Of a stretch of 64,000 nt of DNA, positions 21,016 to 31,484 are shown piece after piece. Both the position numbers and the translations under genes were made by a program. The stretch is from positions 744,001 to 808,000 of the forward strand of contig CAWBYA010000007.1 in the NCBI GenBank assembly GCA_963792895.1, written 5' to 3'. Each line of letters starts with the position of its first letter. Position 1 is the stretch's first letter. The notes below the pieces were generated by a model that saw only the letters and a program-made list of their open reading frames with translations, was not told the DNA's origin and did no database searches. Source of the stretch: UBA6912 sp963792895 (GTDB taxonomy: Bacteria; Actinomycetota; Acidimicrobiia; Spongiisociales; UBA5794).

Positions 21016-21036
21016 CAACACATCCCCCATAGGAGA

Positions 21037-21561
21037 TCAGTCGAGGAGCTTCGTGTAGCGGACCACAGCGGCTTCGGCGCCGCTCCCCAGCTGCTGCATC
21101 TTGGTCGACCCGTCGGCCACCCACCCGTGCCGGACGTAGAACGTTCGGCTGCGGTCGTTGCTCGCGAGCACCCACAAGACCGCGACTCGGAAACCGTCAG
21201 AGCGCCACGCTCGTTCAGCCTCCTCCAGGAGCGCATGTCCGATGGCTTTCCCGAGGAATGGCTCGAGGAGATAGATCGACTGGAGCTCGACGGTCCCAGG
21301 TGGGACGTCCTCATCTCGTGCGTCACTCGACGAGGCGAACCCGACGATCTCGCCATCGACCTCGGCGACCCATACCCGATAATCGTTGTCGTCCGATTCG
21401 CGCAGCATCGCTTCCCACGCCTTCGCTCGGGATTCGGCTCGGAGACTGTCGAGTAGGTCGTCCGGCATCAGTCCGCGATATGCCCATCGCCATGCCGCAA
21501 CGTGGACCTCACCGAGTCGCGGGGCGTCAGCACGGGTGGCTCGGCGAATGCTGGGGTCCAT
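21037..21561 (-). CDS. GNAT family N-acetyltransferase
   Basis: The 174-residue protein starts MDPSIRRATRADAPRLGEVHVAA, a typical GNAT opening. It has the acetyl-CoA loop region LLEPFLGKAIGHALLEEAE and the final ASNDRSRTFYVRHGW motif. The substrate is unknown. Its stop codon lies within 10 nt of the IS110 right end. It is transcribed away from the heliorhodopsin gene, and the 149-nt gap between them holds the promoters of both. Confidence 0.85.
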   Translation of the reverse strand: MDPSIRRATRADAPRLGEVHVAAWRWAYRGLMPDDLLDSLRAESRAKAWEAMLRESDDNDYRVWVAEVDGEIVGFASSSDARDEDVPPGTVELQSIYLLEPFLGKAIGHALLEEAERAWRSDGFRVAVLWVLASNDRSRTFYVRHGWVADGSTKMQQLGSGAEAAVVRYTKLLD

Positions 21562-21710
21562 CGGGAGGAGGGTACCCCGGTAGGCGTCGGGTCGCTGTGC
21601 GTTCACCTTCCGGACGCCCCCGAGGTGGCCGCGTGGCGAATCGGGTAGCGGGACGCTGTCTGGTAGCGTCGCCTGCGTCAACCGAGCGAGGCATCGAGAG
21701 GAGCAACCGG

Positions 21711-22493
21711 GTGGCCAAGAACAACAGGGCGCTGATCGCCACGGGCGTCACCGATGAGCGTCTCGCGGGTCTCCGCAGGTGGAACCTCGGCTTGACGTTG
21801 CTGCATTTCGTGCAGGCGGTCGTTGTCGTCGTTCTCGCCGGCGACTTCGCCATCACGGTGACCTCGTCGTTCCCCGAGGGACCACCAGGGACTGCGATGC
21901 CCGCTCCCGATGCGCTCTTCGACGTGCCCATCGGATGGGCCGTTGCCGTCTTCCTCACCCTCGCGGCACTCGACCATCTCGTGACGGCGACCGTCATGCG
22001 AGACACCTACGAATCCGACCTCAAGCGTGGCATCAATCGATTCCGGTGGGTCGAATACTCGATCAGCGCAACGCTGATGGTGATCCTGATCAGCTTCTAC
22101 TCCGGCACGACCGGCATCAACGCCGTGATCGGCATCGCGGGCGCAAACGTCGCGATGATCCTCTTCGGCTGGATTCAAGAGTTGATGAACCCCCCAGGAC
22201 GCACCAAGACCACGATGCTCCCGTTCTGGTTTGGAACGGTCGTCGGCCTTGCGCCGTGGATCTCCATAGCCGTCAACATCATCGGGTCGGCGACCGTGCC
22301 AGGTTTCGTGTACGGCATCGTGGTCGCCCAGGCCGTGTTCTTCTTCAGCTTCGGCCTCAACCAGTGGCTGCAGTACAAGGGCGTCGGCAGGTGGGCCGAC
22401 TACGCCTACGGCGAGAAGACGTACCTCGTGCTCAGCCTCGTGGCCAAGTCGGTGCTCGCGTGGCAGATCTTCGGCGGTTCGCTGGCAGGCTGA
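21711..22493 (+). CDS. Heliorhodopsin
   Basis: The 260-residue protein has seven hydrophobic helices and the hallmarks of heliorhodopsins, retinal proteins with inverted topology (N terminus inside). The Schiff-base lysine is Lys246 in LSLVAKSVLAWQIFGG. The counterion is Glu115 in RFRWVEYSISATLM. His32 and His89 keep the 57-residue spacing of His23 and His80 in heliorhodopsin 48C12. FFSFGLNQWLQYK in helix 6 is also characteristic. GTG at 21711 follows GAGAGGAGCAACC. It is divergent from the GNAT gene and convergent with a penicillin-acylase-family gene 12 nt away. Function in the family is debated (light sensing, enzyme regulation). No retinal-synthesis gene is in this window. Confidence 0.95.
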   Translation: MAKNNRALIATGVTDERLAGLRRWNLGLTLLHFVQAVVVVVLAGDFAITVTSSFPEGPPGTAMPAPDALFDVPIGWAVAVFLTLAALDHLVTATVMRDTYESDLKRGINRFRWVEYSISATLMVILISFYSGTTGINAVIGIAGANVAMILFGWIQELMNPPGRTKTTMLPFWFGTVVGLAPWISIAVNIIGSATVPGFVYGIVVAQAVFFFSFGLNQWLQYKGVGRWADYAYGEKTYLVLSLVAKSVLAWQIFGGSLAG

Positions 22494-22514
22494 ATGCCCC
22501 GAGGGTCAGGGCAT
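22494..22514. terminator. Small bidirectional hairpin after heliorhodopsin
   Basis: ATGCCC (22494-22499) pairs with GGGCAT (22509-22514) between the two convergent genes. The stem is only 6 bp. Confidence 0.4.
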
Positions 22515-24884
22515 CGTGAAGATCGTCGTCGACTCCTCGTGCCCGCGAAGGTCGGCCGCCGTGAGCCGCATCGGCTTGTACTCCCAGCCTGCATACAGCG
22601 GCAACTGATCGGCGAAATGCGGACTCCGGAAGTCGCCACTCTGGCCGGGGGAGACCACATTCTGCGCAAACAGGTCCCGACCGGTGCCGAGGTGGACGAT
22701 CTGGTTGTAGGTGCCGCGGTTCATCCAAATCGTGTCCGGCACGGTGCCGATGCCCGTCGGGTTCCAGGTGATGGTCGCGATCGGCTGCTGCCAATCGAAC
22801 GGGTCTGCGCTCCCATAGGCTGCCTCGAGCGCATCGAGCGCAGTCACCAGCGCTCCCGTTGCTGCCTCGGTCGCAGTCTCGCCGTCGAGATAGTCGTGGA
22901 CCAGCGGGAGTGCCGCTTCGTCGCCCCGCAACAGCCGATCCGCGAGATTGCCGACTGAGAAGCTGTCGATCACTCCTGCGGTGTCGTCGGCGAAGACCCG
23001 GGCCGCAAAGGCCTCGTACCAGGCGTTGAAGATGGCACCGCCTGGATGGTCGTACGTTCCGTCGCCGTCATGGTCGACCTGCAGATGATTCCATGCTGCG
23101 AGTATCCGGACGATCCTCGGCAACCTCCTGTCCGCCGTGTGGTCCACTGCAGCCAGCATGTCGTCTGTGATGGTGCTGACGAGTACGAGGCTCGCTTGGC
23201 CGGTGGGCGTGTCGGTGGTCCAGCCACCAGTGCGGTTGAGCGCCTCGAGGGTTTGCACCGCAGCCGATTCCGGTGCGATGTCGTTGAGGAAGCCCAGGAA
23301 CGTGTTGACCCTGTGGGCCGGTCCCCATCGCCAGAAGTCGGCTGAGGAGTTGGCCCAGCCTGCCACAGGCTTGTTGTTCCAGCTCGCCAGGTAGCCCTGG
23401 ACGGGGTTCAACGCGTGGGGCATCTCGGTGAAGGGCAGGATGCCCTGCCATTCGGCATCGCCCGTGCCGGGTGTCGGAAAGCGGGGGTCTACTCCTTCTG
23501 CCCTGACCGGGATGTGGCCGACGTGCCAGTACGCAATGTTCCCGTCGTCGTCGGCGTAGAGCACGTTGAAGTTGTAAGCGACGTCGGCGAGACCGTCGCC
23601 GAAGCCCGAGAGATCTTTCGCCTGTCCCAGCCGCATCCACGCGTCGAGCGAGGTCATCTCGTTGCCCACCGTCACGTTGCGGAGCGAGAAGGCGTTGTCC
23701 CCGACCGCGGCGATGACAGGGCCGTGGATCGTGCTGCAGAGGGTCTGGTCGACGGGTGTCCCGCCCGCGACGGGGATGGCCTCCACCCGGCAGTCCATGT
23801 CGCGCCACGCGCCTTCGAAGAGATACTGCCCGGGATCGTCCGGGTTGAGCACCTCGGCGAAGATGTCGGTGTTGTCACTACCACCCGACGTGAGGGTCCA
23901 CGCAAGACCATCGGCCACGCCGATGGGCACGAGAGGGAACCCGGCGATGGTCATACCGGTGACGTTGAACCCGGCGCCGTGAAGGCCAACCTCGTGGTTG
24001 ATCTGCGGCGCCGTATACCCCATCTGGGGTCCGCCGAGCAGCAGGGCACTGCCGTCGCGGCTGAGCTCGGGACTGATGACGGCAGCGTTCGAGGCGTGCC
24101 CGTCGCCGGTGAGCCCAACCCGTGCCCTGGCAGCTGAGATCGCCTGGTCGCGTGCCGCAACGACGGCGGCGGCTTCGGAGGCGCCGGAAGCCACCGACGC
24201 AGGGGGAGGAACCGCGACCTGTGCCGGCACGGTGACCGGCCCCGGGACGGTGGTCGGCGCGTCAGGATCGTCCATCCAGTGGGTATCGGTGAACACCTCG
24301 GCTGCTGCCTCAGGCCCGAGTGCCGTCACCAGGGCTCCATAGGCTGCCGCGGTCGTCAATTCGTCCGACCCGAACCAGCCGAACTGGCTGCCGATCAGCA
24401 TGAAGGTCGCGGTCGAGTCATCGACCGTCCAAGGACGCGGCGTCAGCCCGAAGGCCGCGTACTCGAGGGGAAGGAGGCCACTCGCGGAGGCTTCCTCGAT
24501 CCACGTGTTGATCCCAACGGCGTGAGCCTCGAGCGCCGCCCTGGTGCGCTCGGGCGCGGCGGCCAAGAGCGCGGCGCGGCGCTCGGCAGGGCCGAACAGC
24601 AGCCGCGTCTGGGCGTCTGAGGCGATCGAGTCACCGCCGAGCACCTCGGCGAGCGTGCCCGTTGCGGTGCGCCGGAGCATTTCCGCTTGCCACAGGCGAT
24701 CCTGCGCCTGGGTGTAGCCAAAGGCGGCGAAGAGGGTTGGCTCGTCGTCGGCGAATATGTGGGGGACGCCGTACTCATCGCGGATGATCGTCGCCTCTCC
24801 GGCACTGGTCTCGACCGCTGGGAGAGCCGGGGCCAAGGTGAGGACGAGGAGGGCTACGACGATGGCGATCATCGCACGGCGCAT
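22506..24884 (-). CDS. Penicillin acylase family N-terminal-nucleophile hydrolase
   Basis: The 792-residue precursor has a signal peptide (MRRAMIAIVVALLVLTLAPA) and the family opening IIRDEYGVPHIFADDEPTLFAAFGYTQAQDRLWQ split over the alpha chain. The likely autocleavage site is at GDGHA/SNAAV, about residue 270, exposing Ser as the catalytic nucleophile of the beta chain. GTDNTDI-like (SGGSDNTDIFAE) and SWNNKPV are further family motifs. Relatives cleave penicillins, cephalosporins or acyl-homoserine lactones, so an amidase role outside the membrane is likely; the substrate is unknown. It converges on the heliorhodopsin gene. Confidence 0.9.
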   Translation of the reverse strand: MRRAMIAIVVALLVLTLAPALPAVETSAGEATIIRDEYGVPHIFADDEPTLFAAFGYTQAQDRLWQAEMLRRTATGTLAEVLGGDSIASDAQTRLLFGPAERRAALLAAAPERTRAALEAHAVGINTWIEEASASGLLPLEYAAFGLTPRPWTVDDSTATFMLIGSQFGWFGSDELTTAAAYGALVTALGPEAAAEVFTDTHWMDDPDAPTTVPGPVTVPAQVAVPPPASVASGASEAAAVVAARDQAISAARARVGLTGDGHASNAAVISPELSRDGSALLLGGPQMGYTAPQINHEVGLHGAGFNVTGMTIAGFPLVPIGVADGLAWTLTSGGSDNTDIFAEVLNPDDPGQYLFEGAWRDMDCRVEAIPVAGGTPVDQTLCSTIHGPVIAAVGDNAFSLRNVTVGNEMTSLDAWMRLGQAKDLSGFGDGLADVAYNFNVLYADDDGNIAYWHVGHIPVRAEGVDPRFPTPGTGDAEWQGILPFTEMPHALNPVQGYLASWNNKPVAGWANSSADFWRWGPAHRVNTFLGFLNDIAPESAAVQTLEALNRTGGWTTDTPTGQASLVLVSTITDDMLAAVDHTADRRLPRIVRILAAWNHLQVDHDGDGTYDHPGGAIFNAWYEAFAARVFADDTAGVIDSFSVGNLADRLLRGDEAALPLVHDYLDGETATEAATGALVTALDALEAAYGSADPFDWQQPIATITWNPTGIGTVPDTIWMNRGTYNQIVHLGTGRDLFAQNVVSPGQSGDFRSPHFADQLPLYAGWEYKPMRLTAADLRGHEESTTIFTMP

Positions 24885-24981
24885 GTAGGGGGCCTTTCAC
24901 TGGGGGTCTTGGCCGAACTATGCCACACCACCCGTGCCGCTGCTCGACGGGGCGCCGGTGCGATTGGCGGGCCGCGCCGGG

Positions 24982-24987
24982 TACCCT
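24982..24987 (+). promoter_or_regulatory. Leaderless-type -10 box for the S2P protease
   Basis: TACCCT ends 6 nt before the GTG at 24994 and there is no ribosome-binding site, the same arrangement as at 1622. Confidence 0.55.
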
Positions 24988-24993
24988 TGCGCC

Positions 24994-25719
24994 GTGCTTC
25001 GCTTCTCCCTCGGTGACATCCCCGTCAGAGTGCATTTCTCCTTCCTGATCATCGCGTTGCTGGCGCCGTCCAACCGCGGCATCGACATCGCCGCATGGGT
25101 GCTCGTGGTGTTCCTGGCCATCCTGCTCCACGAGGTGGGCCATGCGTTGATGGCCCGCCATTACGGCGCCACGCCGGTGACGATCACGCTGTTTGCGCTC
25201 GGGGGCGTCACGGTCTACCCGTCGATCGCCGAGCTCACTCCCGGTCGACGGTTCGTGATCTCCGCCATGGGGTCTGTGGTCGGCATCACCACAGGCGGTC
25301 TCGTCGGCCTGGTGTGGCTGTCTGGGGCGTTCGACGGTGCGTCACAGGTCGTTCGCGTTGCGGCACTCAGCTACATCTGGGCGGGGCTCGGCTGGGGCGT
25401 CCTCAACTGGATTCCGATCAGGCCGCTCGACGGCGGTGCCATGCTGACGAGCGCCTTGGAGATCGTGATGCCCGACCGAGCACTTGCGGTGTCCAGGGTC
25501 GTGTCTGCCGTGTTTGGCATCGGCGCATCTGCCCTGTTGTGGATGTGGGGCCAGACGTTCGGGGCGTTCTTCATCCTGCTGATCACCGCGATCGGACTCT
25601 CGTCTGGGGCAGCCGAGCGACAGCCGCCGCCACCAGCCGAGCACGAGCACCACCCGCCGCCTGCGGCCGAGGACCCGGCCCCGGATCACCGGCGCAGCGA
25701 GCCTCCGTTCCCGATCTGA
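24994..25719 (+). CDS. Site-2 protease family (M50) intramembrane metalloprotease
   Basis: The 241-residue membrane protein has the zinc motif HEVGHA (in LHEVGHALMARHYG) and the second metal ligand motif PLDGG (in IPIRPLDGGAML), with about five to six hydrophobic helices. It lacks PDZ and CBS domains. The last 45 residues are a Pro/Glu/His-rich cytosolic-like tail. Such proteases cut membrane-bound regulators such as anti-sigma factors, but no substrate is adjacent. The stop overlaps the ATG of the next gene by 1 nt. Confidence 0.9.
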   Translation: MLRFSLGDIPVRVHFSFLIIALLAPSNRGIDIAAWVLVVFLAILLHEVGHALMARHYGATPVTITLFALGGVTVYPSIAELTPGRRFVISAMGSVVGITTGGLVGLVWLSGAFDGASQVVRVAALSYIWAGLGWGVLNWIPIRPLDGGAMLTSALEIVMPDRALAVSRVVSAVFGIGASALLWMWGQTFGAFFILLITAIGLSSGAAERQPPPPAEHEHHPPPAAEDPAPDHRRSEPPFPI

Positions 25720-27053
25720 TGACGTCAGACCTCGATCAGGTAGGTCGCATCCTCCTCGGCCGCGGCGAGGTGACGAGCCTCGCGAGCTATACGGCCGCCG
25801 AGGGAGGTGCCGGCCTCGCTCGTGCGGCGGAGATCGGCCCTGCCGGGGTGATCGACGAGGTGCGGGCCTCCGGTCTGCGGGGGAGAGGAGGTGCCGGCTT
25901 TCCGACCGGGATCAAGTGGGCAGGCGCGCAGACGTCGGGTGCCGACCGCGTCTTCCTCGTGTGCAACGCAGCCGAGGGCGAGCCGGGCACCTACAAGGAC
26001 AGGTGGCTCATCCGCCACGATCCCTATCAGCTCCTCGAGGGAATCGCGATCGCTGCGGGGGCAATCGGAGCGGAGCGGGCCTTCATCGGCATCAAACGGT
26101 CGTTCGTCGACGAGATTGCGATCCTCGAGCGGGCGGCGGCCGAGATGGCCGAAGCAGGCCTCATCGGCGAGGTTCCGATCGACATCGTCGAGGGCCCGGA
26201 CGACTACCTGTTCGGCGAGGAGAAGGGGCTCCTCGAAGTGATCGAGGGCCGCGATCCGCTGCCCCGGCTGTATCCACCGTACGTACAGGGGCTCTTCGAG
26301 GTGCCGGGTGGGGTGCAGCAGCCGGCCGTCGTGAACAACGTCGAGACCCTGTCAACAGTGCCGCACATCGTTGCCCGAGGTGCACCGTGGTATCGATCGC
26401 ACGGCACGGGCGAGAGCCCGGGAACGATGGTATTCACCGTGTGCGGCGACGTCGTGCGCGAGACAGTCGTGGAACTCGAGATGGGCACGCCTTTGTCCTT
26501 TCTCGTGCACGCGGTCGGCGGGGGCCCCCGGCCGGGCCGGGAGGTGCGATTGGCCATCTCGGGCGTTTCCAACAGCCCGATCCCGGCTGCGCAGCTCGAA
26601 GTTCCGCTCTCGTTCGAGGCGATGCGGGCGGCCGGGTCCGGGCTCGGGTCCGGGGGATTCATCGTCTACGACGATTCGGCATGTATCGCCCGCATCGGTG
26701 CGGCATTCAGCGCCTTCTTGTTCGGCGGCTCGTGCGGCCAGTGCCCGCCGTGCAAGCTCGGAACCGAAGCGCTCACGGTTGCCTTCACCCGGCTTGCCCG
26801 CGGCGGGGGATCCGCAGGCGATCTCGAAGACGCAGCTGCCTGGCTGATCCGGGTGACCGATGCGAACCGCTGTGGGCTCGGTGCCGGCCAGCGTGCGTTC
26901 GCCGAAGGTCTGCTGCACCACTTTGGCGACGAACTGGTGGCTCACGCCAATGGGGCGCCGTGCGCGTCGTCGCGGCAGGTCGTTGTCCCGTTGCTCGAGC
27001 GTCTCGAGGGGGATCGCTTCACGTATAGAGAGCCCGACCTGAACGCAACATGA
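25719..27053 (+). CDS. Solitary NuoF/HoxF-like NADH-binding iron-sulfur flavoprotein
   Basis: The 444-residue protein matches the 51-kDa subunit of complex I. It has the FMN/NADH glycine-rich motif GLRGRGGAGFPTGIKW, NAAEGEPGTYKDR, and the 4Fe-4S ligands in CGQCPPCKLGTEAL plus NRCGLG. No nuoE, nuoG or hydrogenase gene is next to it; it is coupled instead to an S2P-like protease. It may supply electrons to an unknown partner. The complex-I role is therefore not supported by context. Downstream is the rpsL promoter. Confidence 0.85.
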   Translation: MTSDLDQVGRILLGRGEVTSLASYTAAEGGAGLARAAEIGPAGVIDEVRASGLRGRGGAGFPTGIKWAGAQTSGADRVFLVCNAAEGEPGTYKDRWLIRHDPYQLLEGIAIAAGAIGAERAFIGIKRSFVDEIAILERAAAEMAEAGLIGEVPIDIVEGPDDYLFGEEKGLLEVIEGRDPLPRLYPPYVQGLFEVPGGVQQPAVVNNVETLSTVPHIVARGAPWYRSHGTGESPGTMVFTVCGDVVRETVVELEMGTPLSFLVHAVGGGPRPGREVRLAISGVSNSPIPAAQLEVPLSFEAMRAAGSGLGSGGFIVYDDSACIARIGAAFSAFLFGGSCGQCPPCKLGTEALTVAFTRLARGGGSAGDLEDAAAWLIRVTDANRCGLGAGQRAFAEGLLHHFGDELVAHANGAPCASSRQVVVPLLERLEGDRFTYREPDLNAT

Positions 27054-27098
27054 GCGGGGCGAGACGGTCGATCGCTCCGATGCCGGCGACGCACGACG

Positions 27099-27128
27099 TT
27101 GCCGGTGGTCCGTGATCTCGGGTATACT
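27099..27128 (+). promoter_or_regulatory. rpsL (str operon) promoter
   Basis: TTGCCG (27099-27104), an 18-nt spacer and TATACT (27123-27128). Transcription would start near 27135, giving a leader of about 185 nt. Confidence 0.65.
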
Positions 27129-27211
27129 TCCCCTCAGATCTTCCCGATCGAGTTCCCGCTTACCCGGAGGCGCCTCGGCGCTGTTGTGAGCGGAGGTACT
27201 CCCACCGGGGT

Positions 27212-27243
27212 CGGCGCCACTGCGAGGTTGCGCCGGCTTTTGC
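27212..27243 (+). terminator. Attenuator-like hairpin in the rpsL leader
   Basis: CGGCGC (27212-27217) pairs with GCGCCG (27230-27235) and is followed by GCTTTTG. It lies between the promoter and rpsL, like the rpoB leader terminator. Confidence 0.5.
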
Positions 27244-27318
27244 GTGTACCGGGACAATCGAGACAGCAATCACACTGCCCGGTGCCCGGGCGGTGGCCGC
27301 CGAGTAGAGGGACGCCAC

Positions 27319-27690
27319 GTGCCGACCGTACAGCAACTGGTTCGCAAGGGTCGCAAGCCGAAGCCGAAGAAGACGAAGACGCTGGGTCTCGCCGGCTCAC
27401 CGCAACGACGCGGCGTATGCACTCGCGTCTACACGGTGACGCCCAAGAAGCCGAACTCGGCACTCCGGAAGGTGGCTCGCGTTCGCCTCACCTCCCAGGT
27501 CGAAGTGACCGCCTACATCCCCGGCGAAGGGCACAACCTCCAGGAGCACTCGATCGTCCTCGTCCGCGGCGGACGTGTGAAAGACCTCCCTGGCGTCCGG
27601 TACAAAGTCATCAGGGGTGCACTCGATGCGGCAGGCGTCAGCGGCCGCAAGCAATCCCGCTCCCGCTACGGCACCAAGAAGGAGTCTTGA
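27319..27690 (+). CDS. rpsL: 30S ribosomal protein S12
   Basis: S12 sits at the decoding centre. The 123-residue protein is complete. Residues linked to streptomycin resistance are wild type: lysine in TPKKPNSALRKV and in GGRVKDLPGVRYK. The GTG at 27319 gives MPTVQQLVRKGRK, the standard start. It is first in rpsL-rpsG-fusA, 3 nt before rpsG. Confidence 0.98.
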   Translation: MPTVQQLVRKGRKPKPKKTKTLGLAGSPQRRGVCTRVYTVTPKKPNSALRKVARVRLTSQVEVTAYIPGEGHNLQEHSIVLVRGGRVKDLPGVRYKVIRGALDAAGVSGRKQSRSRYGTKKES

Positions 27691-27693
27691 TCG

Positions 27694-28161
27694 ATGCGTC
27701 GCGCACCCGCTGAAGTACGCAAGCTCGAGCCGGATCCCGTCTACCGGAGCGTGCTCGTGAGCCAGGTCATCAACAAGGTCCTGTGGCGTGGCAAGAAGGG
27801 CGCCGCCCGCCGCATCGTCTACGGAGCACTCGAGATCGTCGACAAGCGCACCGGCGGCGATCCGCTGGCGACGCTCAAGAAGGCGATGGACAACATCCGG
27901 CCCACCATCGAGGTGCGCTCGCGCCGGGTGGGTGGGTCGTCGTACCAGGTGCCCGTCGAGGTTCGCCCCCGCCGGGCACAGACGCTCGCCGTGCGGTGGC
28001 TCGTCGAGTTTGCACGGAGACGCAAAGAGAACACGATGGCCGAGCGTCTCGCCAACGAGATCCTCGACGCCGCCAACCGCACCGGCGCCGCCGTCAAGCG
28101 ACGCGAAGACGTTCACAAGATGGCCGAGTCCAACAAGGCGTTCGCCCACTACCGCTGGTAG
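27694..28161 (+). CDS. rpsG: 30S ribosomal protein S7
   Basis: S7 nucleates assembly of the 30S head and contacts the E site. The 155-residue length is typical, with MRRAPAEVRKLEPDPVYRS at the start and KRREDVHKMAESNKAFAHYRW at the end (short, bacterial type). In many bacteria it represses the str operon. Confidence 0.98.
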   Translation: MRRAPAEVRKLEPDPVYRSVLVSQVINKVLWRGKKGAARRIVYGALEIVDKRTGGDPLATLKKAMDNIRPTIEVRSRRVGGSSYQVPVEVRPRRAQTLAVRWLVEFARRRKENTMAERLANEILDAANRTGAAVKRREDVHKMAESNKAFAHYRW

Positions 28162-28191
28162 CCGGGCCTCCCGAGTTCAGAAGAGATTTCC

Positions 28192-30277
<2,086 letters not shown>

Positions 30278-30296
30278 ATTCGAGGGCGGCTGCGAT

Positions 30297-30326
30297 TTGC
30301 TCCTAGGTCGAGCGGCCCGTTACCAT
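30297..30326 (+). promoter_or_regulatory. S10 operon promoter
   Basis: TTGCTC (30297-30302), an 18-nt spacer and TACCAT (30321-30326). The 16-mer GTTACCATCCCCTTCG covering the -10 box also occurs at 61967-61982 upstream of nnr. Confidence 0.55.
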
Positions 30327-30437
30327 CCCCTTCGCCGCAGGCACCCGCCTGCGCGCGATCCGCAAGTATTCGATGGCTGAGTGCAGTTGCGCTCGGCCCC
30401 GGCCAAACCCGTGATGTACCGACGGGTACCGCTCGCC

Positions 30438-30488
30438 AGGTGGTCGGCCCAGCCCCGGGATGCCCCGGGTTCGTGGGCCTTGCCACCT
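30438..30488 (+). promoter_or_regulatory. Structured leader of the S10 operon
   Basis: AGGTGG pairs with CCACCT and GGCCCA with TGGGCC, enclosing the GC-rich CCCGGG repeats. This 51-nt imperfect hairpin ends 49 nt before rpsJ. A ribosomal-protein binding site (L4 in other bacteria) is possible but unproven. Confidence 0.4.
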
Positions 30489-30537
30489 TGCGTGCGATCC
30501 GACGGTCGTCCCCGATCGAGAGACAGGAACCTGCACC

Positions 30538-30849
30538 GTGGCGAACGAGCATCGGATTCGGATCCGACTCAAGGCCTATGACCACTCGGTGGTCGACGAG
30601 TCGGCGCGCAAGATCGCCGAGACGGTGGTCCGTACCCAGGCCAAGATCGTGGGTCCGGTGCCGTTGCCGACGAAGATCCACCGCTACACCGTCATCCGTG
30701 GGCCTCACGTCGACAAGACGAGCCGTGAGCACTTCGAGATGCGGATTCACAAGCGTCTCATCGACATTCTCGCACCGACCCCCAAGACAGTCGACGCCCT
30801 CATGCGCCTCGATCTGCCGGCGGGCGTGAATGTGACGATCCAGACATGA
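30538..30849 (+). CDS. rpsJ: 30S ribosomal protein S10
   Basis: The 103-residue protein starts at GTG 30538 (ANEHRIRIRLKAYDHS), the normal S10 N terminus; an in-frame upstream start at 30460 would add a leader-encoded stretch and is rejected. S10 is part of the 30S head and, as NusE, of antitermination complexes. It overlaps rplC by 4 nt and opens the S10 operon. Confidence 0.97.
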   Translation: MANEHRIRIRLKAYDHSVVDESARKIAETVVRTQAKIVGPVPLPTKIHRYTVIRGPHVDKTSREHFEMRIHKRLIDILAPTPKTVDALMRLDLPAGVNVTIQT

Positions 30850-31484
30850 AGACGATCATGGGCGAGAAGCTCGGCATGACCCAGGTGTTCACCGACGACG
30901 CTCAAGTCGTTCCGGTCACGGTCATCAAGGCTGGGCCGGTGCACATCACGCAGGTGAAGACGCCCGAGCGTGACGGCTACGCGGCGGTCCAGATCGCCTT
31001 CAAGGAGATGAAGGCCAAGCAGGTCAATCGGGCGCAGGCCGGCCACTTCGGCATGGCGGGCGTCGCACCGTCCAAGCACATCGTGGAGGTGAGGGTCGAC
31101 GACCCTGCAGCCTTCGAGGTCGGCCAGCAGATCGGCGTAGGGGACATCTTCCAGCCCGGACAGCGATGCGACGTCACGGGAGTGTCCAAGGGCAAGGGAT
31201 TCGCCGGAGTCATCAAGCGCCACAACTTCGAAGGACAGGGTGCGTCGCACGGCGCCCACAAGGTGCACCGGGCACCAGGTTCCATCGGCGCGTGCGCCAC
31301 ACCCGCACGGGTATTCAAAGGCAAGCGGCTGCCCGGACGTATGGGTGGTGACCAGACCACGGTGATGAACCTCGAGGTCGTTGCCGTCGACGGCGAACGC
31401 AACCTCCTCATGGTCCGCGGTGCCGTGCCCGGCGCCAAGGGCGCAGTCGTGTTGATCAGGGAGGCGGTGAAGGCCCGTGCCTGA
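30846..31484 (+). CDS. rplC: 50S ribosomal protein L3
   Basis: The 212-residue protein has the L3 start MGEKLGMTQVF and the loop that reaches the peptidyl-transferase centre (HNFEGQGASHGAHKVHR, GSIGACATP, KGKRLPGRMGG). It overlaps rpsJ by ATGA and is followed directly by rplD. Confidence 0.98.
   Translation: MKTIMGEKLGMTQVFTDDAQVVPVTVIKAGPVHITQVKTPERDGYAAVQIAFKEMKAKQVNRAQAGHFGMAGVAPSKHIVEVRVDDPAAFEVGQQIGVGDIFQPGQRCDVTGVSKGKGFAGVIKRHNFEGQGASHGAHKVHRAPGSIGACATPARVFKGKRLPGRMGGDQTTVMNLEVVAVDGERNLLMVRGAVPGAKGAVVLIREAVKARA

Larger units (their letters stand above)
19266..21030 (+). mobile_element. IS110-family insertion sequence
   Basis: The element holds one transposase gene, a noncoding left end of about 320 nt and a very short right end, and has no terminal inverted repeats. 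This is the IS110 layout. Boundaries are my estimate: both edges read CCnCAT (CCCTCAT ending 19266; CCCCCAT ending 21030), a plausible short shared core. TTGACA at 21012-21017 overlaps the transposase stop; in a circular intermediate it could act as a -35 box facing the left end. The right edge is 7 nt from the stop codon of the flanking GNAT gene, so no gene is obviously broken. Confidence 0.75.
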
